NCBI GenBank assembly: GCA_905214325.1
Contig: CAJMLT010000003.1
Coordinates: 1-64,000 of the forward strand
Length of the DNA stretch: 64,000 bases
Direction of reading: 5' to 3'
From: an uncultured bacterium
Lineage (GTDB): Bacteria; Actinomycetota; Coriobacteriia; Coriobacteriales; Eggerthellaceae
The notes under the pieces were generated by a model that saw only the letters and a list, made by a program, of their open reading frames with translations, was not told the origin of the DNA and did not search any database. This document shows positions 1-10,162 of this stretch, piece by piece. Position 1 is the stretch's first letter; every line of letters starts with the position of its first letter. The position numbers were made by a program, and so were the translations under genes.

Positions 1-54
1 GACGCCGCCCTCTCAAGGCGGAGATCACCAGTTCGAATCTGGTACGGGCTACCA
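1..54 (+). tRNA. tRNA-Glu (CTC), 5' end outside the window
   Basis: The visible part holds the anticodon arm (stem CCGCC/GGCGG at 5-9 and 17-21, seven-base loop, anticodon CTC at 12-14), the T arm with TTCGAAT in its loop, the 3' acceptor strand and an encoded CCA at 52-54. The D arm and 5' acceptor strand lie before base 1. CTC reads the Glu codon GAG. The anticodon and CCA are direct observations; the isotype follows from the anticodon. Confidence 0.88.
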
Positions 55-62
55 GAACTCTC

Positions 63-95
63 ACCCGCAAGGTTTTCTTGCGGGTTTTCTTTTTT
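63..95 (+). terminator. Intrinsic terminator after tRNA-Glu
   Basis: A perfect 9-bp stem (63-71 with 77-85) closes a GTTTT loop and runs into a T-rich tract to about 95. This is a textbook rho-independent terminator directly after the tRNA CCA end. Confidence 0.9.
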
Positions 96-209
96 CACCG
101 TTGCGTCCGCGCTTCCCATCACCTTCCCACCGACTCATGACAAATGAGATCGCAAGCGCAATCGATGCTACAATCGAAAATATCTAATGCTCCAAAGAAA
201 GGAGGCACG

Positions 210-1271
210 ATGAATAGGGAGAAGATTCGTGTCGTTCAGTATGGATGCGGCAAGATGGCGAAATACACCCTTCGCTATCTCTACGAGAAGGGCGCGGAGA
301 TAGTGGGAGCCATCGACACCAACCCCGATATCGTGGGAATGGATGTGGGAACCTTTGCCGGACTGGGGTGCGAAACCGGCATCATCATCTCGGATGACGC
401 CGATAGGGTTCTCGATGAATGCGATCCCCACATCGCCATTCTCACTCTCTTCAGCTTCATGGACGACATGGAAGAACATCTGCTGAAGTGCGTGGAGCGC
501 GGCATCAACGTCGTGACCACCTGCGAGGAGGCCATCTATCCTTGGACCACCTCCGCGCAGATCACCAACCGCATCGATGCGATAGCCAAGGAAACGGGAT
601 GCACGGTCACCGGTGCCGGCATGCAGGACATCTACTGGATCAACATGATCGGCTGCATCGCCGGAGGCGTTCACACCATCGATCGCATCGAAGGAGCCAC
701 CAGCTATAACGTGGAAGATTACGGCCTCGCCCTTGCCGAAGCGCACGGATGCGGGCTTTCACCCGAAGAATTCGAGGCGAAAATAGCCCATCCGGAAACA
801 CTCGAGCCTTCCTATGTATGGAACTCGAACGAATCGTTGTGCAACCTGTTCGGGTGGTCCATCAAAACCCAGTCCCAAAAATGTGTTCCCTATATCGTCG
901 ATCACGATGTTTGGTCGGAAACGCTGGGGAAAACCATCCCCGCGGGCAACTGCATCGGAATGAGCGCGGTCGTCACCACCGAAACCTATCAGGGCCCCGT
1001 GATAGAAACTCAGTGCATCGGTAAGGTCTACGGACCCGATGATGGCGATATGTGCGATTGGAAGATCATCGGGGAGCCCAATGTCTCCTTCGGTGTCATC
1101 AAGCCCGCTACCGTCGAACACACCTGTGCAGACATCGTCAACCGTATTCCCAGCGTTCTCATGGCTCCGGCGGGATTCGTTACCGTCGACAAGCTGGAGG
1201 CCGCGGAATACCTTTCCTATCCCCTACACCTCTACACGGTGGAAAACAAAGGATGCGGCTGTCATCACTGA
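210..1271 (+). CDS. DapB-like NAD(P)-dependent oxidoreductase (2,4-diaminopentanoate dehydrogenase-like)
   Basis: The start is set at 210 because AAAGGAGG lies just upstream; an in-frame ATG at 144 has no ribosome binding site. The 353-residue product opens with a Rossmann fold ([12 protein letters not shown]), then a DapB-like dinucleotide-binding half and a longer C-terminal substrate half. The length is well above true dihydrodipicolinate reductases (about 270 residues) and near 2,4-diaminopentanoate dehydrogenases, which act in ornithine fermentation. No ornithine-degradation genes are nearby, so the substrate is unproven. The protein ends in a Cys/His-rich tail, GCGCHH, that could bind a metal. 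It is monocistronic between two terminators. Confidence 0.6.
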   Translation: MNREKIRVVQYGCGKMAKYTLRYLYEKGAEIVGAIDTNPDIVGMDVGTFAGLGCETGIIISDDADRVLDECDPHIAILTLFSFMDDMEEHLLKCVERGINVVTTCEEAIYPWTTSAQITNRIDAIAKETGCTVTGAGMQDIYWINMIGCIAGGVHTIDRIEGATSYNVEDYGLALAEAHGCGLSPEEFEAKIAHPETLEPSYVWNSNESLCNLFGWSIKTQSQKCVPYIVDHDVWSETLGKTIPAGNCIGMSAVVTTETYQGPVIETQCIGKVYGPDDGDMCDWKIIGEPNVSFGVIKPATVEHTCADIVNRIPSVLMAPAGFVTVDKLEAAEYLSYPLHLYTVENKGCGCHH

Positions 1272-1302
1272 GGCCCATGACTCCGTACGACAAGCCCTGA
1301 CG

Positions 1303-1329
1303 ACGAGAGCCCGATTTCCGGGCTCTCGT
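1303..1329. terminator. Bidirectional terminator between convergent genes
   Basis: A perfect 11-bp inverted repeat (1303-1313 with 1319-1329, loop ATTTC) sits between the ends of the DapB-like gene and uvrB. Flanking T-tracts are short, so it may be only partly intrinsic. Confidence 0.7.
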
Positions 1330-1362
1330 TCATGATAGGCGATGAATCCGCATCCGAAGAAA

Positions 1363-3486
1363 CTAGCGCTTCCGACGACCGTATTGGGAACCCTTGCGCG
1401 CCGTCTTTCTCAGGTCGCCCAAGATATCCTCTTCGCTCTTTCCCTCGAGTTGGCCACGCAATCTGACCACTTCGTCACGCAGCGATGCCGCCTGCTCGAA
1501 ATCCATAGCCCCCGAAGCGCTGATCATCTCTTCTTCAAGCGACGCGATCAACCGCAACACCTCACCACGGGAAAGACCCGCAAGCTCCTTGTTGATGTCT
1601 TCGGCCGAGCGCTTGGCCTCGTCGGTGTCCATATAGTCGATCAGGTCACTGATGGCCTTACGGATGGTTTGCGGTTCGATGCCATGCTCTTCGTTATAGG
1701 CAATCTGCAGAGCACGGCGACGTTGCGTCTCCCTTATGGCACGCTCCATGGAGTCGGTGATCTTGTCGGCATACATGATCACCTGACCGCTCACATTACG
1801 AGCGGCACGCCCGATCGTCTGGATCAACGAACGGTGATTGCGCAAAAACCCTTCCTTATCGGCATCCAGGATGGCGACCAGAGACACCTCCGGCAGGTCA
1901 AGCCCTTCGCGCAACAGGTTGATCCCCACCAGTACATCGAATTCACCCTTGCGCAGATCACGCAGGATTTCGACGCGTTCGAGAGTCGCGATGTCCGAAT
2001 GCATATAACGCGCCCTCACGCCCTGATCGAGAAGGTGTTCGGTCAGGTCCTCGGCCATCTTCTTCGTGAGCGTGGTGATCAGCACGCGCTCACCGCGGCG
2101 CGCCCGCTCCTTCGACGCATCGATGATGTCATCGATCTGGGAGAGCGTGGGCTTGACCTCTATTTCAGGGTCGAGAAGTCCGGTGGGACGGATGATCTGC
2201 TCCACCTTGTCCTCGCTCACCCGTTCCTCATAATCCCCCGGCGTCGCCGACACGTAGACGAACTGCGGAACACGTTCCTCGAATTCATCGAAACGAAGCG
2301 GACGGTTATCCAAACACGATGGCAGGCGGAAGCCGTGTTCGGCAAGCGTGATCTTTCGGGAACGGTCCCCTTCGTGCATACCGCGTATCTGAGGAACCGT
2401 CACGTGACTCTCATCGATGAAGCAGAGAAAATCCTTGGGGAAATAATCGATCAGCGTATAGGGAGGCTCACCGGGTGAGCGCGCGTCGAGATGACGCGAA
2501 TAGTTTTCGATACCGGAGCAAAACCCCATCGTCTCGATCATCTCGAGATCATAGGAGGTACGCATTTCAAGCCGCTGTGCCTCGAGCAGCTTGCCCTGTT
2601 CCTTGAATTCGCTCAGACGTGATTGCAGTTCATCACGGATCGTGTCAATGGCGTGCTCCAGCGCAGGTCTCGCCGCCACGTAATGCGATGCGGGCCACAA
2701 AGGAAGAGCTTCGTATTCCGTGATCACCTCACCCGTCACCTTGTCCACTTCGGCGATCTGCTCTATTTCATCCCCGAAGAATTCAACCCGCAGCGGATTA
2801 TCGGAATAGGGCGGGAAGATATCGAGAGCATCCCCCCTCACGCGGAAGGTACCACGCTTGAGTTCGTAGTCGTTGCGGTCGTATTGGATGTCGATCAGCG
2901 ACGTGATCAGCTTGTCGCGGTCCTGTTCGACTTCCTTGTCGAGGAAAATAGCCATACCCGCATACTGGGCGGGAGAGCCGATACCGTAGATGCAGGAAAC
3001 CGAAGCCACCACGATGACATCGCGACGCGACAGCAGGGCCGCCGTCGCCGCATGACGCAGTTTCTCCACCTCTTCGTTGATGGAGGCATCCTTTTCGATG
3101 AAGGTGTCGGTGGTGGGCACGTAGGCTTCTGGCTGATAATAGTCGTAATAGCTTACGAAGTAAACCACGGCGTTATGGGGAAAGAAGTCCTTGAGCTCGG
3201 CGGCAAGCTGGGCGGCCAAGGTTTTATTGGGCGCTAAGACAAGCGTGGGTTTCTGAAGCTTCTCGATGGTTTTCGCCATCGTGTAGGTTTTACCCGATCC
3301 CGTCACACCCAAAAGGGTTTGATAGCGCATGTCCGCCTCCACGTTGGCGACAAGACGCTCTATCGCTTTGGGCTGGTCTCCGGCGGGTTCGTAGGGGGAA
3401 ACGACTTCGAGGGCATGGGTGGACAGACGCGCATCGGCGATTTTGCCTTCCATGGCTTTCCCCTCGAGACTGGAAAGGTGACTCAT
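1363..3486 (-). CDS. uvrB: UvrABC excinuclease subunit B
   Basis: UvrB is the damage-verifying helicase-like subunit of nucleotide excision repair. It receives damaged DNA from UvrA and recruits UvrC. The 707-residue product shows Walker A (GVTGSGKT, about 60-67), the Tyr-rich beta-hairpin that clamps DNA ([10 protein letters not shown]), the helicase motif DESH and a C-terminal UVR motif around 660-695 for UvrC binding. The start at 3486 has AGGA seven bases upstream, overlapping the coaE stop. An alternative start at 3453 has GAGGGG and gives a more usual N-terminus. The gene lies downstream of coaE with a 9-bp gap. uvrA is far away at 37526. Confidence 0.97.
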   Translation of the reverse strand: MSHLSSLEGKAMEGKIADARLSTHALEVVSPYEPAGDQPKAIERLVANVEADMRYQTLLGVTGSGKTYTMAKTIEKLQKPTLVLAPNKTLAAQLAAELKDFFPHNAVVYFVSYYDYYQPEAYVPTTDTFIEKDASINEEVEKLRHAATAALLSRRDVIVVASVSCIYGIGSPAQYAGMAIFLDKEVEQDRDKLITSLIDIQYDRNDYELKRGTFRVRGDALDIFPPYSDNPLRVEFFGDEIEQIAEVDKVTGEVITEYEALPLWPASHYVAARPALEHAIDTIRDELQSRLSEFKEQGKLLEAQRLEMRTSYDLEMIETMGFCSGIENYSRHLDARSPGEPPYTLIDYFPKDFLCFIDESHVTVPQIRGMHEGDRSRKITLAEHGFRLPSCLDNRPLRFDEFEERVPQFVYVSATPGDYEERVSEDKVEQIIRPTGLLDPEIEVKPTLSQIDDIIDASKERARRGERVLITTLTKKMAEDLTEHLLDQGVRARYMHSDIATLERVEILRDLRKGEFDVLVGINLLREGLDLPEVSLVAILDADKEGFLRNHRSLIQTIGRAARNVSGQVIMYADKITDSMERAIRETQRRRALQIAYNEEHGIEPQTIRKAISDLIDYMDTDEAKRSAEDINKELAGLSRGEVLRLIASLEEEMISASGAMDFEQAASLRDEVVRLRGQLEGKSEEDILGDLRKTARKGSQYGRRKR

Positions 3487-3495
3487 ATAACCATC

Positions 3496-4101
3496 CTATC
3501 GGATATGATAGGTTTCCTTGAACCGATCCCACCATACCTTGATCTGATCCGTGAAATCCTGCAGCGTCGTGTTGTTGGTGAACACCACGTCGGCTATGCT
3601 GAGACGCTGCTCTTCCGGCACCTGACTGGCCAAGCGGTTGCGGGCATCCTCTTCGGTGAAGCCCCTCGACGCCATGAGACGCGCCACCCGCACTTCGGGA
3701 GACGTGGTGACCGCGATGACGATGTCGGCGTTTTCGTGGAAATCATCACGTCCGTCGAGAATGGCCATCTCCAAAACAACGACCTGATGGGTTTTGCCCA
3801 ATTCGTCGATAGCGGCCAAACAGCGTTCGTAAAGGCGATGTTGGGTGATGGCATCCAAACGGGCCGTCATCTCGTCGGAAACGAACGCCCGTGCAGCCAA
3901 CGCCGGGCGCATGACCTGCCCCTGTTCATCGAAGATGTCGGGGCCGAACGCAACACGGAGTTCGTCCTTCACTTCGGGGTCGAACAACAGTTCATGGCCC
4001 ACAAGATCAGCCTGAACCGTTGCGGCACCTGCTTGCTCCAAGAATTTGATGAGGGTGGATTTGCCGGAACCGACACCACCGGTAACGAATATCTTAATCA
4101 T
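3496..4101 (-). CDS. coaE: Dephospho-CoA kinase
   Basis: This enzyme performs the last step of coenzyme A synthesis, phosphorylating the 3'-hydroxyl of dephospho-CoA. The 201-residue product has the P-loop GGVGSGKST at about 8-16, the aspartate after the second strand (VQADLVGHELL) and the conserved ITQHRLY region; the length is normal. It is the first gene of a coaE-uvrB unit. Upstream of the ATG there is no clear Shine-Dalgarno sequence, and TACTAT sits close to the start, so the message could have a very short leader; that is a guess. Confidence 0.95.
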   Translation of the reverse strand: MIKIFVTGGVGSGKSTLIKFLEQAGAATVQADLVGHELLFDPEVKDELRVAFGPDIFDEQGQVMRPALAARAFVSDEMTARLDAITQHRLYERCLAAIDELGKTHQVVVLEMAILDGRDDFHENADIVIAVTTSPEVRVARLMASRGFTEEDARNRLASQVPEEQRLSIADVVFTNNTTLQDFTDQIKVWWDRFKETYHIR

Positions 4102-4237
4102 GCTTTCATAGTAACAAAACTCACCACTTTGGGAAGGAGGGACTTTTCCCCTTCGAACCTCCCGCCCGGCTTTCGATGACGGTCATGCGTTTGCGACAAA
4201 GGCGTATGCAAGGTCCAGAGGCATCATGTCCGCCCCT

Positions 4238-4301
4238 CCCCTCCACCACCAAAAGCGATGGAGGGGATCGGTTGAGCTTTGCGCGGGGGACAAGCCCCCG
4301 C
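4238..4301. other. Tandem GC-rich hairpins downstream of the surface-protein gene
   Basis: Two inverted repeats lie between the coaE start and the surface-protein stop. CCCCTCCA pairs with TGGAGGGG (4238-4245, 4259-4266), and GCGGGGG pairs with CCCCCGC around an ACAAG loop (4283-4301). Neither is followed by a U-tract on the minus strand. They may end or stabilise the surface-protein mRNA. Confidence 0.5.
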
Positions 4302-4311
4302 AGATGCGAAA

Positions 4312-7300
4312 TCAGAACGAGAAGCAGGGGATAACGGCTAGAGCACGGTAGGCAATCCGATAGTAGGTCAAACCTTCGCCCTTACGCACGTTCATGAAGG
4401 TCGTGGTGCCACCCGGCTCAGTCGAACGCTCCCACCATTCGCCCGCAGAGAAAATTCCCGAGGGCCCACCACCGGCACGGGTTCTGCCTAAAGCAGTATC
4501 ATCACTCGCACTTTTACCGATCCAGTAGGCGTACTGGGAGCCCTCAGATTGAGTCTTGTACTCTAGAGTCGTCTGTCCCGTCAACTCACTATAGGACATG
4601 ATCCAGAGCTTGTCGGAGGTTGTGGTGGTGGAGGTGGAAGCGCCACCGATAGCACTTACCTTGGTCACCGATTTCAACTGAGAGGTGAAGTTGGTGTCGA
4701 AGAGGTTGTAGATGGTACCACTGTTCATGCTGGTGCGCAGGGACATCTGGGCCCAACCACCGGAATTGGAGTCGCTTGTGTTCATCTGGTAAGCCATAGG
4801 TAGTGAGTGAACGGCTTGGAAGGTGAGACCGGAGCCATCAGAGTCATGTGGTCCTACTTGTACGATACGGGCTTCGAGATAGGTTCCGTCAGTAAGCATG
4901 GTATAGAGATGGTAGGTGTCGTTGGTCATGTAGGTTCTGTAGGTGGAGTAGTAGGTTGAGCTGGTTCCCTTGGAAGCGATGTCGGTGGCGGCTGCTTTGA
5001 TCTGGGAGTTGGTTTGGACGATACCTTGCGTGGGATTGCTTGCTCCCGCAGGGGCTAACCAGAAGCCTTTCACCTCTTCCCATTGTGCGGTGTAGGTAGC
5101 GTCATCAGCAGGAACGGTGGTGCCGGGAGTGATGGTGGTGCCCGATGTATCTTTCCAACCGGTGAATACCCAGTCGTCACTACGGGTGGGCTCTCCCACA
5201 CCAAGGGCTTTGTCTCCCGGGGTTACCTGTTCGGTCTTAGTGACGGAGCCATCACTGAATGTTCCTGCTCCTGCATCCCAGGTGATGGTGTAGGCTTCTT
5301 TCCATTGGGCGGTATAGACGGCATTACCGGTAGGGTTGGAGCCTATGGGGTTTTCAGCTCCGGTGCCTTCGGTGAGTTTCCAACCATCGAAGCCCCATCC
5401 TGATTTCTTAGGGTTACCGGGGTTGGAGATGGTGTCGGTCATTCCAAGTTTTTGGGACTTGGTAGTAGACCCATCGGTAAAGACACCACCATCGGTGTTG
5501 AAGGTGATGGTGTAGGTATAGGTACCATCGGTTGAGGTTTCCTTGGCTATGTCGATGCCACCGTAGAGGGCGGTTAACGTTACATCGGCATCGGGAATGG
5601 TAAAGGGTTCTCCCGCCTTGATGAAAGCAACATGGTCTGTTTTGTCTTCATTGGTCCATATTGCCTTCCAACAAGAGAAAGTATTGCCCTCGTTAACAAG
5701 AGTAGAGCCATCGAACGAAGTGATGGTAGTGCCTGCTTTGTAAGTCTTAGCAGAAGGTAAGGTAGCACCTGTGCCTCCTGCTGCATCATAGGTGAGGGTG
5801 TGTTCTGTTCCGTAGTCCACCTGTAGGGTAAAGGAGATGGGCTTAGAGCTGATGGTGTCAGAGGTACCTTGTGCGTTAGCTTGTTCCGAGTAGAGAGATA
5901 CTTCGGCTTTGCTGCCCGCCAGTTTGTTGTTCACCAAGTTGGTGACATCGAGCGTGACCGAATCACTACCTGCCTCAGCTACTTCACCATAGAGAGTAGA
6001 CTCGTTTGCTGTGTCCACAAGTGCCGAGAGATAATTTGCATTGGTAGAGGTAACGGGGATGGTGATCTTCGTTGCTCCCCAAGGGACTTTGACGGTAGAA
6101 CCACTAACGGTGACAGCACCTTTATCGGTAACGGCATTAGCGAGTGCTGCTGAGATAGTGGTATCGGTGTCTTTAACCACGGCCTTGTAGGTAGAACCAT
6201 TACAGGCAGTGGATGTGGGATTGCCGTCGGTGAGAGTGTTCACCGTGGTCAAGCTGGTGCCACTGGTAGACTCTCTTAGGAATGCGATCTTAGACGTATC
6301 GATATCCATAGAGGGACGTACACCGTAAGAGCCTGCTGTGAGGGTAGAGCCGATGATGGGAGTATCTTTCGCATAAAACTTAGACAAGCCATAGACGCTT
6401 CGTGTTTCTATGTAGCCTTGTACCGTGATGGTAGAAGATGCTCGAGCAAAGCCTATCCATGACGAGGAAGAGGCAGCGAAGTTACTCGGATCTACCAGTT
6501 GGTGTTGCCAGAACTGAAAGCAATACATGCATACCGTACCGGCAGGGATGACATCTCCCGGCTTTGCTTGAACGATACGGTTGTTCTTAACGTAGGCAAA
6601 GATTCTATTACCACCATCGAGGTACATGTTTCTGATGGTGGTTGAGGCATAGGGGCGTCCTCCTGCATCGACTCCTGAGCTTTTAAGGTTGAAGTTGTTG
6701 TAGAAGGTATCTCCATTGTTAATGAACTGAGCAGAGGTTCTATACTCATCGAGGCAAACGGTGGTAGCACGATCCAAGTCCCAGCTACCTCCGGCACTTG
6801 CCGTGTAGTTATTCAAGTTGTAGTTCTGTGACCATGCGTAGGGTCCTTTTGCTACAAGAGTGTCATCATATTGGGAGCCGTTGAGTTCTCCCGATACTCT
6901 TAGATCATTGGATGAGGTGGTGTTGTTGGTGTTGGCATAGGCTTGCCAAGACAGCGAATTGGATGATCCTGAATCGCTTAACCAGTAGGCTTTGTCACTG
7001 GAGGGAAGTACGCTTCTCCATGAGATGAGATCGGATACGGAAGGGATACTCACGTTGGAGAGTATTCCTTTTACTGCATCACTTCCGTATTGGTTGGTGG
7101 TGAAGGAGTTTCTCTCCGAAGTGATACCACTCGCATTGACCACACTGCTGGTGGTGTCGGCCATGAGTGTGCCACTGTCGTTTACGGCTGTGGCTGTTTT
7201 GTTGTTGAGGGAGAGTTTTGCACCCTGATAGATTGATACATCGTTGAAAGAAGGTGCATCGGCGGCATAGGCTGCTTGGGTGGAGGGAGATGATACGAGG

Positions 7301-7435
7301 GGAATAAGGGTTACTACCAGTATGAGTGCCAGTACTATACGGAAGGCTTTAGAAAGATGCCCCCCCCCCGAAGATGGTATTCAGCAGGGGTGAGTCTGCC
7401 CTACCATCCATCACACTGGTGCGGTAATCGTTCAT
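4312..7435 (-). CDS. Secreted repeat protein with InlB-type B repeats, out of frame at a G10 tract (phase-OFF)
   Basis: The open frame runs 7164-4312 (950 residues) from its first ATG, but upstream codons in the same frame (from about 7359) encode a clear signal peptide: hydrophobic run IVLALILVVTLIPLV, then AAYAADA. No start codon exists in that stretch. The only good start is ATG at 7433-7435, behind GAAGGAAAAGG, in a different frame; it meets TAA after 28 codons. Removing one G from the tract at 7360-7369 fuses the two into one protein of about 1,040 residues. The mature part has three B-repeat-like modules (the last two, about 555-700, ending YTAQW) and a C-terminal domain resembling DUF6273 ending VIPCFSF. 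No LPXTG motif is seen. By eye the gene is less GC-rich than its neighbours. Secretion is inferred. Confidence 0.8.
7360..7369 (-). repeat. G10 homopolymer (C10 on the plus strand), candidate phase-variation switch
   Basis: Ten consecutive G on the coding strand fall 22 codons after the likely start of the surface protein. With nine G the frame reads three Gly and continues into the signal peptide. With ten it stops at TAA four codons later; with eleven it stops at TAG. No other mononucleotide G/C run of this length was noticed in the window. Confidence 0.85.
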
Positions 7436-7662
7436 GGTGCCTTTTCCTTCGCTCTCGGTTCCAACGAACTCGCACGCCTCCAAGTAAGACCTGCGAATCC
7501 TCGATCAGCAAGACACCCTACACCACTCTGTGCATCAAAAGCGCATCAGGGATTGGAGAACGATCGGTAATCATGAATGTCCTGTTTCACGGGTATCCCT
7601 ATCAAAGGATCCGCCCCGGCACCATAAGGGAAAACAAAGGAATTCAGTGGAGCCGGCAACCG

Positions 7663-8733
7663 TTAGAGCGTCTGCGCGAACCGCACTGAGGAGATAACCC
7701 CTCCCCCACAGAGCAAGTCGCCCTGATAGAAAACGGCATATTGTCCCGGTGCCGTCAGAGACTGGTTATTCAAGAAGGTAACCCTCACCCGCTTTTGCCC
7801 CAACGGAGTAACGGTACAGGGAACCGCCTTGGAGCGATAACGGATTTTAACGCTGCATTCAAAGGGTTTTTCACAAGAGTCGAAGGCCATCCAATTCAAC
7901 TGATCCACCTCGACGGAATCAATGAGGGATTCCTCTTCGAACCCCACCACCAACGTATTGTCGTCCGTGCGCTTTTCCACGACGAAACAGGGCCGACCGA
8001 GAGCGACCCCCAAACCCTTGCGCTGACCTAAGGTGTAGTGGTGAAGGCCCTTGTGCTCCCCAACCACCTTGCCGGAGTGCAGAACAATGGGACCGGGATC
8101 GTCGGGGATACCCTGGGCGAGCAGGAAATCACGATAATCGCCGGGAACGAAGCAGAGATCCTGACTTTCGGGGCGGGTCGCAACGGGAATACCCAAGGAA
8201 GCGGCGTGCGAACGCACCTCCTGTTTGGTGTAGCCTCCCAACGGCAGCACAAGACGGGAGAGCTGATCCTGATCGAGCAGGGAAAGCATGTAGCTCTGAT
8301 CTTTGTTGTGATCGAGTGCCACCTTGAGCGTAAAACGACCTTGATCGACCAGTTCGACCACCCGAGCGTAATGACCTGTGGCAACTTTTTCGCATCCCAG
8401 ATCGTCGGCCGCCTTGAGAAGGACGGGTATTTTGCAGTTGCGGTTACAGAACACGCAGGGACTCGGCGTCATACCTTGTGCGCATAAACGACAGAAGGGG
8501 TTGATTACCTGCGCTTCGAAAAGAGCACGGGCATCGTAGACGAAATGGTCGATCCCCAGATGGCGACAGACCATTTCGGCGTTTTTCACGGCATCCGCAC
8601 TTGCTTCGTCATCGACGAAACGGCAGGTCACACCAATGACGCGATACCCTTGGGCAATAAGAAGAGCGGCGGAGGTCGCACTATCGACCCCGCCGCTCAA
8701 ACCTAATACTATGCTCGATTGCTTATTCGGCAA
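7663..8733 (-). CDS. mnmA: tRNA-specific 2-thiouridylase
   Basis: MnmA activates U34 of tRNA-Glu, -Gln and -Lys with ATP and installs sulfur to give 2-thiouridine. The PP-loop motif GLSGGVDSAT lies at about 11-20. The catalytic Cys region reads TPSPCVFCN, and the second cysteine is in ESQDLCFVPGDY. The Cys region is enriched: CRLC precedes it, giving C-x2-C-x8-C-x2-C-x3-C at about residues 81-100, more than usual for the family. The start is uncertain. TTG at 8733 is preferred; an upstream in-frame TTG at 8781 would only add a Lys/Arg-rich stretch read from the rpsA acidic tail in another frame. The gene overlaps the end of rpsA. A partner cysteine desulfurase lies at 52952. Confidence 0.93.
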   Translation of the reverse strand: MPNKQSSIVLGLSGGVDSATSAALLIAQGYRVIGVTCRFVDDEASADAVKNAEMVCRHLGIDHFVYDARALFEAQVINPFCRLCAQGMTPSPCVFCNRNCKIPVLLKAADDLGCEKVATGHYARVVELVDQGRFTLKVALDHNKDQSYMLSLLDQDQLSRLVLPLGGYTKQEVRSHAASLGIPVATRPESQDLCFVPGDYRDFLLAQGIPDDPGPIVLHSGKVVGEHKGLHHYTLGQRKGLGVALGRPCFVVEKRTDDNTLVVGFEEESLIDSVEVDQLNWMAFDSCEKPFECSVKIRYRSKAVPCTVTPLGQKRVRVTFLNNQSLTAPGQYAVFYQGDLLCGGGVISSVRFAQTL

Positions 8734-9898
8734 CGATTTCTTCTTGCGCCTCTTCTTCGGGCTTGGGCTCAGGCTCTTCAACGGTGATCTCGATACCGAG
8801 TTCTTCCGCAGCGGCCTTCATGGACAAGGAGATACGACGACGCTCTACGTTGACGTCCATAACCTTGATCTTCACCTGATCGTCGACATGGACGACCTGT
8901 GCAGGCGAATCGATGTGTTTGAGCGCCATCTCGGAGATGTGAACGAGACCTTCGACGTTGTCGCCCAGTTCGATGAAAGCACCGAAGGGAACGATCTTGG
9001 TGACCTTACCGTCGACGATGGTGCCGACCGGATAGGTTTCGACGAGCTTGGTCCAGGGATCTTCGGTGGTCTGCTTGAGACCCAAAGAGATACGCTCACG
9101 CTGCAGATCGACGTCGAGAACCTCGACCTCGACCTCTTCGCCGACCTTGACAACCTCGGAAGGATGGTTGACGTGGCTCCAGGAGAGTTCGGAGATGTGG
9201 ATGAGACCGTCGATACCACCGAGGTCGACGAAAGCGCCGAAGTCGACGATGGAGGAAACGGTACCCTTGAGGCGCATACCCTTGGAAAGCTTCTCCAGAA
9301 TTTCGGCGCGCTCGTTCTTGCGGCCTTCCTCGAGAAGGACACGACGGGAGAGAACGACGTTGTTGCGGTTGCGATCCATCTCGATGACGCGAGCTTCGAT
9401 TTCGGTTCCGAGATATGCGGTGAGATCCTTGACGCGACGAAGATCGACCAAGGAAGCAGGCAGGAAGCCACGCAAACCGATATCGAGGATCAAGCCGCCC
9501 TTGACGACTTCGATAACTTCACCGGTGACGATTTCCCCGGCCTTGAACTTATCTTCGACCTGGATCCACGCACGCTCGTATTCGGCGCGCTTCTTGGAAA
9601 GAATCAGACGACCGTCCTTGTCCTCCTTCTGAAGAACCAGAGCTTCGAGCTTGTCACCTAAATTGACGACCTCGGAAGGATCGGCATCTTTACGGATGGA
9701 AAGCTCACGTGCGGGAATAACACCTTCGCTTTTGAATCCGATGTCGACGAGCACTTCATCATGCTCGATCTTGACAACCGTACCATCGATGAGATCGCCC
9801 TCGTCGAAATCGGTCAGGGTGCCATCGATCATCTGGTTCATTTCCTCATCGGAAATGTCCTCGAATTCGATAACGGACGTGTTTTTAATTTCGGTCAA
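8723..9898 (-). CDS. rpsA: 30S ribosomal protein S1 (four S1 domains)
   Basis: Protein S1 binds mRNA on the 30S subunit. The 391-residue product has four S1/OB repeats, at about 32-105, 120-190, 205-275 and 290-360, with the repeated signatures GAFVDLGGIDGLIHISELSW and GAFIELGDNVEGLVHISEMA, and an acidic Glu/Pro tail. The E. coli protein has six domains; four is usual in actinobacteria. AAAGGGG lies before the ATG. The 264-bp upstream region has a TATACT -10-like box on the minus strand near 10050. mnmA follows with an overlap. Confidence 0.95.
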   Translation of the reverse strand: MTEIKNTSVIEFEDISDEEMNQMIDGTLTDFDEGDLIDGTVVKIEHDEVLVDIGFKSEGVIPARELSIRKDADPSEVVNLGDKLEALVLQKEDKDGRLILSKKRAEYERAWIQVEDKFKAGEIVTGEVIEVVKGGLILDIGLRGFLPASLVDLRRVKDLTAYLGTEIEARVIEMDRNRNNVVLSRRVLLEEGRKNERAEILEKLSKGMRLKGTVSSIVDFGAFVDLGGIDGLIHISELSWSHVNHPSEVVKVGEEVEVEVLDVDLQRERISLGLKQTTEDPWTKLVETYPVGTIVDGKVTKIVPFGAFIELGDNVEGLVHISEMALKHIDSPAQVVHVDDQVKIKVMDVNVERRRISLSMKAAAEELGIEITVEEPEPKPEEEAQEEIVAE

Positions 9899-10162
9899 AA
9901 CGGACCCCTTTCAAACTTTTCGGGGACCCTTCGTCATGATTGCAGCTACATCTACCATGTATGTCGTACTCGAAAACATCGCGCACTAACAACAAAACAT
10001 GTCTCGGGGGCCTACACTAACATATCTGTCGCTAGACAGACCGTTTGAGTATACCATACGCTCCGTATGCCATAGGTATAACTTTTGAGGAAATCGGACT
10101 TCTTGCGAAAAGGATCCGCAAACGTGCTTCCCCTCCCCCGAACGAAGGGGAAACCGATGCCG

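Noticed and set aside
7357..7689. Plus-strand frame starting with MPPPRRWYSAG across the C10 tract
   Set aside because: It begins on the homopolymer, has no ribosome site and is antisense to the surface-protein start and the end of mnmA.
8734..8781. N-terminal extension of MnmA (Lys/Arg-rich)
   Set aside because: It is the rpsA acidic-tail DNA read in another frame from a weak TTG, with no ribosome site.
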